From Dichomitus squalens LYAD-421 SS1 (taxonomy: Eukaryota; Basidiomycota; Agaricomycetes; Polyporales; Polyporaceae), in the NCBI RefSeq assembly GCF_000275845.1, contig NW_006766897.1:171465-235464 (forward strand): a stretch of 64,000 nt of DNA. Reading direction: 5' to 3'. The translations under genes were made by a program, and so were the position numbers. This document shows positions 44,601 to 54,637 of the stretch, one piece after another. Position 1 is the first letter of the stretch. Each line of letters begins with the position of its first letter. Below the pieces are notes generated by a model that saw only the letters and a list, made by a program, of their open reading frames with translations, was not told the DNA's origin and did no database searches.

Positions 44601-44851
44601 ATGTGCCCCTTGCACAGTCGGATGAGGACAAGCTGCTTGGGTTTCCCCCACCCGTTTCAGATGAGAATGGCAAGTTCATCGCCCTCCAAATCAACTTGCA
44701 GCTCGGTACCGCCGCCTACGCTACAATGGCCCTTCGCGAGGTAACCAAGACAGAAACAAGCTCTCATTACCAGACATCTCTCACGCAAGCGTCTGAAGAT
44801 CAAAAATACCGCACGGCGGATGGCGGCGCGGAAGAGGAAGAAGCAGAGTAG
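41656..44851 (+). CDS. PUS7: TruD/Pus7-family tRNA and mRNA pseudouridine synthase
   Basis: Isomerises uridine to pseudouridine in tRNA, snRNA and mRNA. ATG 41656-41658 ([16 protein letters not shown]) starts an acidic, disordered N-terminus. The fold begins [31 protein letters not shown]. The catalytic motif is [18 protein letters not shown], with the Asp in GTKDK as nucleophile. FINYYGMQRFGT and [16 protein letters not shown] are further TruD signatures, and the last exons give [15 protein letters not shown] and DYTLGGSYR. Two Gly/Arg-rich tracts are inserted between the N-terminal lobe and the catalytic domain: [11 protein letters not shown] around 42640-42700 and [11 protein letters not shown] around 42950-42995. 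An AGGTGT-type repeat precedes them. They look like RGG RNA-binding boxes. About ten introns; ends at TAG 44849-44851. Confidence 0.92.
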
Positions 44852-45382
44852 ATGCTTATAGCGTGTGGAAAAGCACGTACGTGGAGCCACGTCGCGGCAA
44901 CCTGGCAACTTGTATCCTGTCTGTATTTCATAGCCTCCCCACGGCTTGCGAATGGATAGATGGCCGCTGTGAGAGTCGAAACAATCTGTGTGAACTTGAC
45001 AGTATACGCGCGCGAATGCTGCGAAAACCGGTCCCGCTGCCGACTCGGGCGACAGTGGGCCGACAGAGACGTGTCGTTTCAGCCACTGCTGTGCGCTCGC
45101 ACGAAGCCATTCCCCTGCCTCCCTCGCACAACATGCTCTCGCCCGCTCTCTCACACTTCCGACGATTCTTCGGCACATACCCCTTGATTCTATTCACGTA
45201 CCTCCCATCAGCTGTTCTTTGAATAAGGTTGGGCTCGAACCCATCTCCGTTCCGACAGTCGCAGGCGGCTAGCAGCGTCTTTATATACGCGACCGGATCC
45301 ACAGTCGACATAGCGAGACTGCCGCACCTCCCACCCTCTATCACACTCTTCGTCCCCCTTTGTCGCTGTACTATTCTGCAGG
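44852..45382. other. Intergenic region between PUS7 and the MFS gene
   Basis: 531 bp with the promoter of the MFS transporter gene. A minus-strand ORF crossing it overlaps the MFS start and lacks any domain. A tRNA-like T-arm around 45232 does not fold properly. Confidence 0.5.
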
Positions 45383-47268
45383 ATGGGGAAGGTCGAGCGT
45401 GTTGTCTTTTTGTCCTTGGTGTTGGACCTCTTCGGTATGTGTGACTCTGAGATAAAGTGCATCCCGAAGCACACAAGAAGTCTTGCATTGACATTCACGT
45501 GTCAAAGCTTTCACTATTCCCCTCCCTCTCTTTCCCCGCATCATCGAGTGGTATACGAAGGTATGTAAATCTGTCTAGTTTCGCGCCCAGCGATTCACAC
45601 AAAGAAATACAGCGCGAATCCTCGGATCTGAATGGCTTTCTGTCCCGAACGCTCTCCCTCGTGTCAGGGTTTCGAAGCTTGTTATACAAGCCCTCATCAA
45701 ATCCTCAGAAATGGGATATCGTGTTGTTGGGCGGATTGATGGGTTCGGTGTTCTCGTGAGTCTGAACCTGTCTGAGCAAAGTGAACGTGCTGACAGCGCG
45801 CTGCCTTCGGCTAGAGCCTTACAATGGTTGGGGTCCCTTACACCTCCATATGAGCGCGAGAGTAACATCTAAGCTTTCAGGTTCATTTCGCCATACATCG
45901 GCTCTCTGAGTGACAAGTATGGACGAAAACGCGTTCTGCTCATCACTATGATTGGGAATCTGCTCTCTGCCATAGTGTGAGTGCATCCGTTCTAGTATCC
46001 AGCTCCTACTCAACATGAGCACAGATGGCTACAGTCCACATCTTTCGCATCGTATCTGCTCTCCCGAGTCATCGGTGGTCTGAGCGAAGGAAATGTACAA
46101 CTCGCTATGTGAGTGTCCTTTCCATCGGTACGTGCATCCTCTTACGACGTTCATGTAGCGCTATCTTGTCAGATGTTACTACTCCCGAAACTCGCGCGAA
46201 GGCACTCGCTCACGTTGGCATTGCTTTCGCGATTTGCTTCTGCATTGGTCCTCCTATTGGAGCATACTTCGCGTCTCGTCCCTTGCCAAGGTCGATCACC
46301 GCATCCGGTTTCGAGCTGAACGTCTACGCGGGACCAGCAGCTTTGACACTCGTCCTACTTACTTTGGAGACAATATTCCTTGTCTTCGCTCTCCCGGAGA
46401 CGCGTGGTAAAGCTGCTCAGAAGCCTGTCGTGAACGGTTCTGCTAAGGCGGCCGTCAACGGCAAAACGAACGGTACCGCTCGAACTTCAAGACAGGCGAC
46501 AGTCGCAGAGCGTCTGAAGATGCTCAAGACTTTGCAAAGGCTCCACTTCCTCTTCCTGGGTATTTTCTCTGGCGTTGAGTTCACTCTCACGTTCCTGACG
46601 TTCGATTGTGAGTCTCGGCGCATTGCGTTGGCCGGAAGATCATTCTACTCACAACGTGTCCTAGTGTTTGACTGGAATAACAAGCAGAATGGCACACTCA
46701 TTGGTTCCATCGGAATCATTAGTGCCATACTGCAAGGTGGCTATGTCCGCCGTGCCATGTCGAGAGTCGGAGAGGGGAAGATGGCCCTGCGCGGAATCAG
46801 CAGCTGCGCACTGGGATTGATCTTCCTGACAATCCTGCCTCACTTTGTCGAGAGCAGGCCCACTATCGCTGTCCGACTCCTCCAGGCTGCTGCGGTCTGC
46901 ATGGCGATGACTTCGGCCACGGTCGTGAACTCCCTGACGGCCTTCGCGTCGCTGCAAACCGACGACGTCACCGTCGACTCTGACACCGGAAAGGCTATGA
47001 AGGAGCACCCGGACCTTGCGAAGGGCAAGGCCTTGGGCAAGTTCCGCTCTTCTGGCCAACTTGGACGCGCGATTGGTCCTCTGCTTGGTATGTCTTCCTT
47101 TCTGTGACAGTGGAACTTCCGAACTGATTAACACAAACAGCGTGCGCGTCATACTGGACCTTCGGTCCCTCCTTGACTTACGCGGTCAGCGCGGTCGCCA
47201 TGTATGCTCTTGTTGGGTATATGAGACGTGTAACAAGAGGGACCACAATCACGGTGAAGACCCAATAG
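45383..47268 (+). CDS. Major facilitator superfamily transporter (TetA/MFSD10-like)
   Basis: A membrane transporter; substrate unknown. ATG 45383-45385 begins directly with TM1 (VERVVFLSLVLDLFAFTIPLP). The MFS motif A is GSLSDKYGRKRVLL after TM2. TM4 carries LLSRVIGGLSEGNVQLAIA, and TM5 the AHVGIAFAICFCIGPPIGA motif C-like segment. A Lys/Ala/Asn-rich cytoplasmic loop separates the two halves, and the second half includes FDWNNKQNGTLIGSIGII and KFRSSGQLGRAIGPLL. Twelve membrane spans are countable, and the protein ends after TM12 at TAG 47266-47268. A downstream exon-like stretch (47386-47540, VEFSAYAVAILALAALLLMV) could be reached by an alternative splice. About seven introns. The fold resembles proton-antiport drug or sugar-efflux families. 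Confidence 0.85.
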
Positions 47269-47728
47269 GTTACCTTATCTTACCATTCCCGTTGCTACTT
47301 GTAATGCATACTATCTATTGTACTAAGTTAATAGAATCGCTTATACTGCAACGAGAGTAATCAGAAAGGGACACATGAACTGCAGAACGTCAGACGAAAC
47401 TCGACGTTGAATTCAGCGCCTATGCTGTGGCGATCCTAGCCCTAGCAGCACTGCTTCTCATGGTACCTCTTACCAAGACTTCCAGGTGGGAGATTCGTGA
47501 CAGCATACGTGCTGACACTGCATATCGCGCGCGTTGGCAGTGACCTGTAAACCTATAGGCAGAGCACACTACATCGATGCGGTTTTCAACCCGTAATTCG
47601 TATTATCTCCGGATTTCTGCAACCACCGTGCTTCCTCTATATGTGAGTACGCAGGAGCACACAACTTTCACGGCGCGTGTTCTGAATGGTGTCTAAAGCT
47701 GTATCTAGATGACAGACACGTAGAATGG
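47269..47728. other. Intergenic region with an unexplained hydrophobic ORF
   Basis: 460 bp. Bases 47386-47540 read as one hydrophobic span followed by MVPLTKTSRWEIRDSIR. This could be an alternative last exon of the MFS gene or chance. No promoter element was recognised. Confidence 0.4.
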
Positions 47729-49185
47729 ATGTCAGAACGCGTGCTCCAGCACGTCCTGGCCGACCTGCGTCCCTTGTGAGCCGCTTCGTGTGACACCGCC
47801 TTCACTCCGTTCACGCTGAAGACGTGGGTAGAATCATACCGAAGCTCAATGCTGAAGCCGACGCGCAGCTAGGCCCTGGTGGAACCACCAACGCCAAGCG
47901 AGGCACTCTGGACGTGCATCGTGGAGGTTAGTAGAGTTCTGTCGACATCAAAGGCGCGGGGGTGTATGCCACAGATACTGATCCTTGGCCCTGGCAGATA
48001 CTTACCAGTTTGGATACTTCCTGCGCGGAACTGAACCTCATGCAGTCCTTATCAAGGTAAGTCGCTCCTGCGCCGACATGGAAATGCTTGATACTGATTA
48101 TGTTCATACAGTCAAGGGTGTTCACCGCCGCACCCCCGCGTCCTCCGCGTGTCGTACCGCCGGTCGTCCAAGAGAGCATGCAGACTTCTACTAAAGGAGG
48201 TACACGATCCAAGAAGTCTCGTACTGAGTCACAGAAGACGGCCAAGAAGCCGGAGCCTAGGCCCAGGGGCAAGGGAAAAGGCAAAGGCAAGGGCAAAGGC
48301 AAAGGCAAGGGCAAAGGCAAAGGCACGGCTGCCGATGACGAAGAGGAGGCAATATCTATCTCGAGTGACGACGGGGACGCTGCGGAAGATGCACCCGAAC
48401 CCCTGGCCCCCAGACGATCCAAGAGAGCGAGGACAGTCGTTGCAGGGGGCTATCGAGAGGACGCAGACGATGATGATGGGATGTATGACGGCGAATCTCC
48501 CCCGACCCAGGGCGGGCCTCCTGGTGCTGCTGAGTGTGATGACGACTACGGCCCTTTACACGTTGGGACAGCTAGTCGAGATGCTTCTGTCGTACCCAAG
48601 CGCGAGGAGATGGAGCCATCGTTGGCTGCAGAGGACCTTCCTGAAGCGGCATCTTTTGAAATCAACGAGGGGGAAGCGCAGGCTGCCCCGTCGACCATCG
48701 ATGTGGAGTTGGTAGAGGAAGAGGAGGAAGCTAAGCCGAAGCCCATCCTCAAGTTGCAATACCACGGCTTCACCATCCACGGACGCTGTCTTTGCGTTAT
48801 CGTCGAGCCGTATCCCCCTCTCCGCTCAGGGACTCGCGCACCATCGCTTGCCCCCACAGGCCTCATCGCCCCCGGCCGAGCCCCGAGCATGGCTCCTCCG
48901 GAGTTTGTATCTGGTGGTGGCGCCGCTCAGCGCGCACGCACGCCCTTGTTCCTACCTGACTATGATAGGGACTCCACTCCTGCACCATCCACGACGCGCA
49001 CTTTGCCTCCCGTGCCTCTGTTCTCGGAGACCGCAGAAGGTAGCGACGAGGAGGATGGGGGGATGGTGCTCTTCAGTCAGATCCTACGGTCCGTAGGTGA
49101 CCATCCGCCTGGGATCGCAGAGGACGATGACGAGATCGACGGCGCGGTGTTCTTCGGAGACGCGGATGAGATGAAGGAATTATGA
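47729..49185 (+). CDS. Unknown protein with conserved N-terminal region and (Lys-Gly)n tract
   Basis: No function recognised. The model uses exons 47729-47775, 47832-47926, 47998-48056 and 48112-49185, all with GT-AG borders in phase. The N-terminus (MSERVLQHVLADLRPLI, then NAEADAQLGPGG, then GDTYQFGYFLRGTEPHAVLI) reads like a folded, conserved domain. It is followed by a (GK)n run of about 12 dipeptides encoded by a GGCAAA/GGCAAG repeat at about 48268-48326. Then come acidic stretches with EEAISISSDDGD, a SUMO-interaction-like motif, and the basic patch PRRSKRAR, probably a nuclear signal. A segment PKPILKLQYHGFTIHG reads as ordered. The rest is disordered Pro/Glu/Asp. A nuclear chromatin- or transcription-linked role is a guess from composition. 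Confidence 0.68.
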
Positions 49186-49232
49186 TCAATATGTACGGGT
49201 TGAGTGTATGCAAGCGATATACGAATGTAACT

Positions 49233-51779
49233 CTACATGCGGCCCATCTCTTTGAGAATGTCGATCGCGCGCTGCGAGGAGACCCTCCTGAACCCTTCGT
49301 TTGCCATCTGGAACAGGCCATGTCCGCCTGACAACGCACGAAGACGGCTAGAGTAGTCGAGCATCTGACTCAACGGCGCGATGGCCAAGATAGTCCTCTT
49401 CAGCTTGGCCGAGGTGTCCTTCGCGGCCTTGCCGGTTGATGGGGATATCCACTGAGGCGGGATGTACGTTGCGTCATCCTCAAAAGGCTCTGCCTCCTCC
49501 GCCGCCGCCGCGTCCAGCTCCAATACTTCTCCGCCGTGCTCGCCGAGATCCTCCACGACGCGCCCGACAGAGCCTTCGTCGACGGAGATCTTCAGCCGTA
49601 TGTAGGGCTCCATGAGGTCCCCCCGCCCAGCCGCACGGACTATGTTGCGCAGAATTGTGGCACTAGCGCCTGCCAACACAGAAGGATGCGCCTCCTTGGG
49701 GAACTCGATATCACGGACCTGTATGCGAAGTCGCGAGAGCGCCAGCGTAGTGTTTGGAGAGCTCGACAGAGTGCTAGAGAGGCCCTTCGCGACTTGTGCC
49801 AGGGGGTCGTTCGCATCGCTGTGTAGCTCCCCAGGGGGCGTAGGCTTGCCCTTGGGGTCTAAGACAATGTTGCCGTCCCAGAGCGGATCGCCCTCTTCGT
49901 CGTCCTCAAGCGCCCGGACAGACAGTCCTACCTTGACCTGAGTGGACTGTCCGCCGATGTCCGTCGACCACTTGTCGCCGACTCCGGAAATGTCGCCGGA
50001 GCCGAGACACTCCCGGAAGCTGACGCGCCGTTTGCCGAACTCGAAGTTGACCTTCCACTCGTCACGCAGGCGGGACTCGACGATCTCGAGGTGAAGAGCG
50101 CCAAGTCCGTGGACGAGCAGCTGCCCTTCCTGCGTCTCGAACCGGACGGAAGGGTCTGTACGAGCGAGCGCACTTAGAGCGCTCTCGACGGGCTCGAGAT
50201 CGGCGTGAGAGTGGGGGATGACCGAGACGGACATCATTGCCGAGGGAGGGATAATGTCGCGCATAGATGTTGCACTGGAACCCCCCGCAACACCGACGAG
50301 GGTGTCACCGGTACGGGTGTACTTGAGGCCCAAAACGGCACCGACGGACCCAGGGGGCAGCGAGTCAACTTCTTGAGCCTCTGCAGCGTAGAGGAGCATC
50401 AGTTTCGAGACCTTCTCTCGCTGGTTCTGGGAGGCGTTGAGTATCGAGCTCTGGCTCTTCAGTGTTCCTGCAAACCTCGTAAGCTATGTCGCACTCTCTG
50501 GTGTCAACGGTGAGAACCACGTACCAGCGTAGACGCGGACAAAGGTCATCCATCCCTTACGTTTATCCCAGCCGACCTTCCAGGCGAGCATGCGCAGCGG
50601 AGCGTTTGCGGCAAGTGCCTTGGGATTGGGCTCGACATCCACAGGACTAGGGAGCAACTCGCCGACGTAGTTCATTAAGAGCTCTGTGCCGATATGCTTG
50701 AACGCAGAACCGCATAGGACAGGCAGAATGTCGTTGCGCAGGGTTGCTGCACGCAAGTGAGGCAGGATGTCGGCAGCCTGGACAGACAGATACGACGACG
50801 GGTCCTCTGGTAGACTGAGGAGCGTCTCGAAGAGATCCTCAGATACTTGCGCAAGGTTGTCGAGCATGGTAACACGTGCGGGGAGAAGGTGAGGTACCAG
50901 CGGGTGCGATCGAGGGAAGAGCTCGGAGCGTTCAAGCTCCTCCTGAGTCCGGGGCAAGGGATGGACGGTAGGTGCACCGTCCGCGCCGTATTTCCAAACT
51001 TCCCACTTGACGAGGTCGACCAAGCCTTGCACTCCGGGTTCCGCCCGCGTATAGTCCTGGGGGTCAAACGAGGCAATGGGTAATGCTAGAGCCATTGGTC
51101 TCGGATGGAGACGATTGGCCAGGACGGAGAGCATGGATGTCCGGAACGATGCGCCAGCTCGATCCAATTTATTAAGGAACAGTATCCTAGACTTCACGTC
51201 GTACCTGCAGAAGGTTGAGTACAGTTCGCGGGCCACCTTGGTATCTCTCACCTGGACGCTTCTGCTTACCTGTCCAATTGCCGCCAGACACCCTTCGTCT
51301 GAGCTTCTACGCCCTCCACTGAGTCGATGAGCACGACCGCACCGTCGACCACGCGACTAGCGCTCTCCACCTCCATTCCGAAATCGGCGTGTCCAGGTGT
51401 ATCGATCAGGTTAAACGTCCAGTCCTTCCACCTGACAGGGATGCTCGCGGACTGTATTGTGATTCCACGTTCACGTTCCGCAGGTAGGAAATCCGTGATG
51501 GTACTTCCGGTATCAACGGAACCTGCAGAAGATAGATAGTGGGACTGGAGTAGGATGGACTCCGTGAGCGTTGTTTTGCCGGAATCTGGTCACTAGCTCT
51601 TAGTCTCGGATGTGCGATGGCATTGCTCCCAACGTACCAATGTGGGCTACGAGAGCCATGTTCCGCAATCTAGATGGATCATGGTTGACTTGCGTAGCAT
51701 ATCGCCTGAGGCCATCGCGTGCTGGCATCCATCTCTGTAGGCCACGATGTCGAAGTGCCAAAGCGAGACGAGTAACCAT
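49233..51779 (-). CDS. MEF2: Mitochondrial elongation factor G2 (ribosome recycling GTPase)
   Basis: mtEF-G2 works with mitochondrial RRF to split ribosomes after termination. ATG 51777-51779 ([17 protein letters not shown]) gives an Arg-rich mitochondrial presequence. GTPase motifs: G1 AHIDSGKTT, formed across an intron; G2 RERGITI; G3 DTPGHADF; G4 NKLD; G5 near GSAFKHIG. Domain II contains [12 protein letters not shown] and TRTGDTLVG. Domain IV contains [14 protein letters not shown], and domain V ends with [34 protein letters not shown] and [16 protein letters not shown] are family blocks. Choice of EF-G2 over EF-G1 rests on the domain II-III sequence resembling GFM2/MEF2. The gene diverges from STE14 with about 280 bp between start codons. 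Confidence 0.88.
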
Positions 51780-52059
51780 GACACGCCTGCGGTGGGAAAG
51801 GCGGGGCGTTCCCTGAGTACGCGTTCCTCGCGCGCCTCAAATACTGTATTCAGACCAGCGGCAACCGCAGCAAGTCAGGGCGAGAAGAAAAGATCGACGG
51901 CCTGTCAAAGACGAGGATGCAGTAGCACTGGCAGGAGAAAGGGCGGAGGGAGAAAGAAGCCGCGCGGGCGCTTCCTGCGGCTTGTCTCAGGCGTTCATTC
52001 ATCTACTTGCGCCAATTGTTTGCGAACATGCCCGCAACCTCACTCCTTCTCATCCACCC

Positions 52060-53078
52060 ATGTCCGCCACGCCAGAGCCAGAAGAAGACGGCTTTGACAA
52101 ACGTCTCCGCCAACGAGTAGCGGCGAAGAGGGACCCGCTTGACACCGTTCCCCCAGACCCTGCTCACCAGCCCCGCGGACTCATCCCGAACACGCCCCTC
52201 TCCGTGTCACTCATATCGTTTCTCCTCGGCTCTCTGTTCTCCTTCGGGCTCTTACTATTTGTGACGAATGGCTATGGGCTGTACTGGTGGGCGACATATC
52301 AGCTCGGTTTCTTCCTCGCTATCTGGTCAGCGTTTCACTGGGCCGAATTCGCTGTCACGGCAGGCTGGAATCGAGACAAATGCAGCGTAGATTGTGAGCA
52401 GCCCTTGGCCATCAGCAGCCCTTGTTTTATTGACTGTTCGTGCTTTAGCGTTCTTGCTAGAGAACGGTGCCATGTATCACGTGGCGCATAGCGTCGCACT
52501 CATTGAGTACCTGCTAACGCTGTACTTCGAACCTGGGTATAAACAGTGGCCTTATGTTTCCCTCGTCGGTGAGTTGCGCGTTCCGCGATGTATCTCATGT
52601 TGAGCTTATCATGTCGCCTATATAGGTATCGCGCTCGTCTTAGTCGGGCAGACCCTCAGGTCCACCGCCATGATCCATGCAGGATCGAACTTCTCCCACA
52701 TGTTAGCCTATCGGAAGATTGATGGGCACACTTTGGTCACCGGAGGGGTCTATCGGTGAGCGCTCTATGTTTGCCTTCGCCGACTCCTGACCTGAGTCAC
52801 AAATTTAGATGGTTGCGACACCCTTCATACGCAGGGTTTCTCTACTGGGCATTGGGCACTCAGCTTGTTCTGCAGAATCCAGTCAGCTTTGCGTTCTTCC
52901 TGGTCGTACTATGGAGATTTTTCCACAGTCGCATAAAAAGTATGTACTCTGTTCAACTACAACCCCTTCGACACTGACGTCGCCTCCAGCTGAAGAGCAG
53001 TACTTAATTCGATTTTTCGGCGACGACTATCGCACCTACAAATGTTCCGTGGGTACAATGATTCCCTTCATACCTTGA
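52060..53078 (+). CDS. STE14: Protein-S-isoprenylcysteine O-methyltransferase
   Basis: An ER membrane enzyme that methylates the prenylated C-terminal cysteine of CaaX proteins such as Ras and mating pheromones. ATG 52060-52062 (MSATPEPEEDGFDKRL). Membrane spans include SVSLISFLLGSLFSFGLLLF, YWWATYQLGFFLAIWSA and YVSLVGIALVLVGQTLRS. FHWAEFAVTAGWN and AHSVALIEYLL are family segments. The cofactor/catalytic region is AGSNFSHML, LVTGGVYRWLRHPSYAGF and EEQYLIRFFGDDYRTYK. ICMT motifs RHPxYxG and the final EExxL are intact. Five introns. Ends FIP at TGA 53076-53078. Agaricomycete mating pheromones are farnesylated, so the gene serves mating as well as Ras signalling. Confidence 0.93.
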
Positions 53079-53279
53079 CATGCCCTTTCTGTCAGGGACG
53101 GGATGTGATTTTCCAGTACAATTGTATCATAGTCTTCAATCGCACTTTGTCCTAAAATGAAAGTCTCGTGACAGTACAAAAATGTCGGCATGCATCATAT
53201 TGTGTTCATAGCAGAGGTGATAACACGCAAGTTTTGAGCCGAAAGACGATACAACATAACGCCAGCAACCGCGACTTGC

Positions 53280-54016
53280 TCAATCCTGCTCGACCGTCCC
53301 CTTCTCCGAGACGTAGATACCGTCGAGGAACTTACGGATATCCTTGTTCCGCACACGGCAGAGACCTTGAATCGACGCGGCTGTCCCGACAAACTCAGTA
53401 AACCGGCAGAGCGTTCCAACATTGTGTACTTACCGGACTGTGACACGTTCTGAACGTCGATACCCTCGAGGATGAGCTCGTCCTTCTGTGATTTTGACTC
53501 TGAGACGGTGACACCATCCAACATCGCAACATTCCGTACGATCTGACCGGCGGCTTAGATGGGACGACCATAATGATTGTAGAACGAACTAACCTTCTCG
53601 CCCAAGAAGTTACGGATTTCCAGCGCACGACCACCATCCTGAACAATGCAGTTGATGGGGAAATGGGCGTACACAGCACGCATCTTGTACCGGAAGCCCT
53701 ATGAATACGCAACCAGTCGTACAAGATCTTCGCGTAAGTATTGGATACCACAGACATACCTTCGTGACACCGGTGATCATGTTGACAATGAGGGACCGGA
53801 TTGTTCGTAGGCACGCAACGTGCTTACGGCCGCCCTGCCATACCGCGAGCGCGACCTTGTTGGTCTTGCCCTTCTGGAGCCGGATGTCCATGTCGATGTG
53901 ACGGACATTCTTCGTCAGCGTTCCGCGGGGGCCCTTGACGGTGATGAGGCGGGACTTGATATCGACAGTGACCCCCTCGGGAATGTCGAGTTCTTCGGTC
54001 TTGAGGACGTCCCGCA
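53280..54016 (-). CDS. RPL9: 60S ribosomal protein L9 (uL6)
   Basis: Component of the large cytosolic ribosomal subunit near the sarcin-ricin loop base. ATG 54014-54016 ([16 protein letters not shown]), then [98 protein letters not shown] and [20 protein letters not shown]. All conserved uL6 blocks are present in order, and the length (about 190 residues) is normal. Four short introns, as is common in basidiomycete ribosomal genes. The stop is TGA at 53280-53282. It diverges from the PCF11-like gene with 621 bp between start codons. Confidence 0.95.
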
Positions 54017-54637
54017 TCTGCAGCAGAGTAGCAAGTCGTAAGCGTCCAATCGAGCCGCATCCAGACACCACGAAAGCAATCCATCCCAATCCTGCAGGAC
54101 TTTCAGTGACTCCAAGTGATCCAGACTTCCGTGGGATGGTTCCCGAGCCTGCAGAACGGATTACGGGCAGTATACTGACCTTGAAGCGTAGTAGGCGAAG
54201 GTCTTGAGGAGGTTGGTGTATATTTTTGCGGAGAAGGCGAAACTCCAGGGACGGGCGCTGGGCGTGCCGAATTGGGAAGCTGGGGACTGGGTCGAGGTCT
54301 GCCCATGCAACGTGGCAACATTGACAAAGCAAGCAGTTGCGTGGCGGAGTTCAAATCGGACCCAAGTTAGCTGGCTTGCGCGCCAGCCCCTTCTTCCCTA
54401 ACTTCATCATCGACCACCATCTCCTTGCGCCCTCGGTGCGACCCCGTCAGGCTTGCTGTTTGCAGCAACTGTAAGAGACAGTTTGAGAAAGACATAACAA
54501 CAGAGCCTCCGGTAACCCGTATTCGGGACGCATATACGAGCTCTTTGGTCGTCTCCTCTCAGCATAGTCCACCATCGGTTGAATCGAAATTGGTCAACTC
54601 CCGTTTATCTGCTGCCTTTCCTTGAGCTGGTTCCGCG
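54017..54637. promoter_or_regulatory. Divergent promoter region RPL9 / PCF11
   Basis: 621 bp between two oppositely transcribed genes. It may include a 5' untranslated intron of RPL9. No specific element was recognised. Confidence 0.45.

Noticed and set aside
45225..45245. tRNA T-arm-like sequence (GGGTTCGAGCCC on the minus strand)
   Set aside because: The stem does not pair as a 5-bp T-arm around a 7-base loop, and no acceptor or anticodon arm is nearby.
44928..45494. 188-codon minus-strand ORF
   Set aside because: It overlaps the MFS gene start and has no recognisable content.
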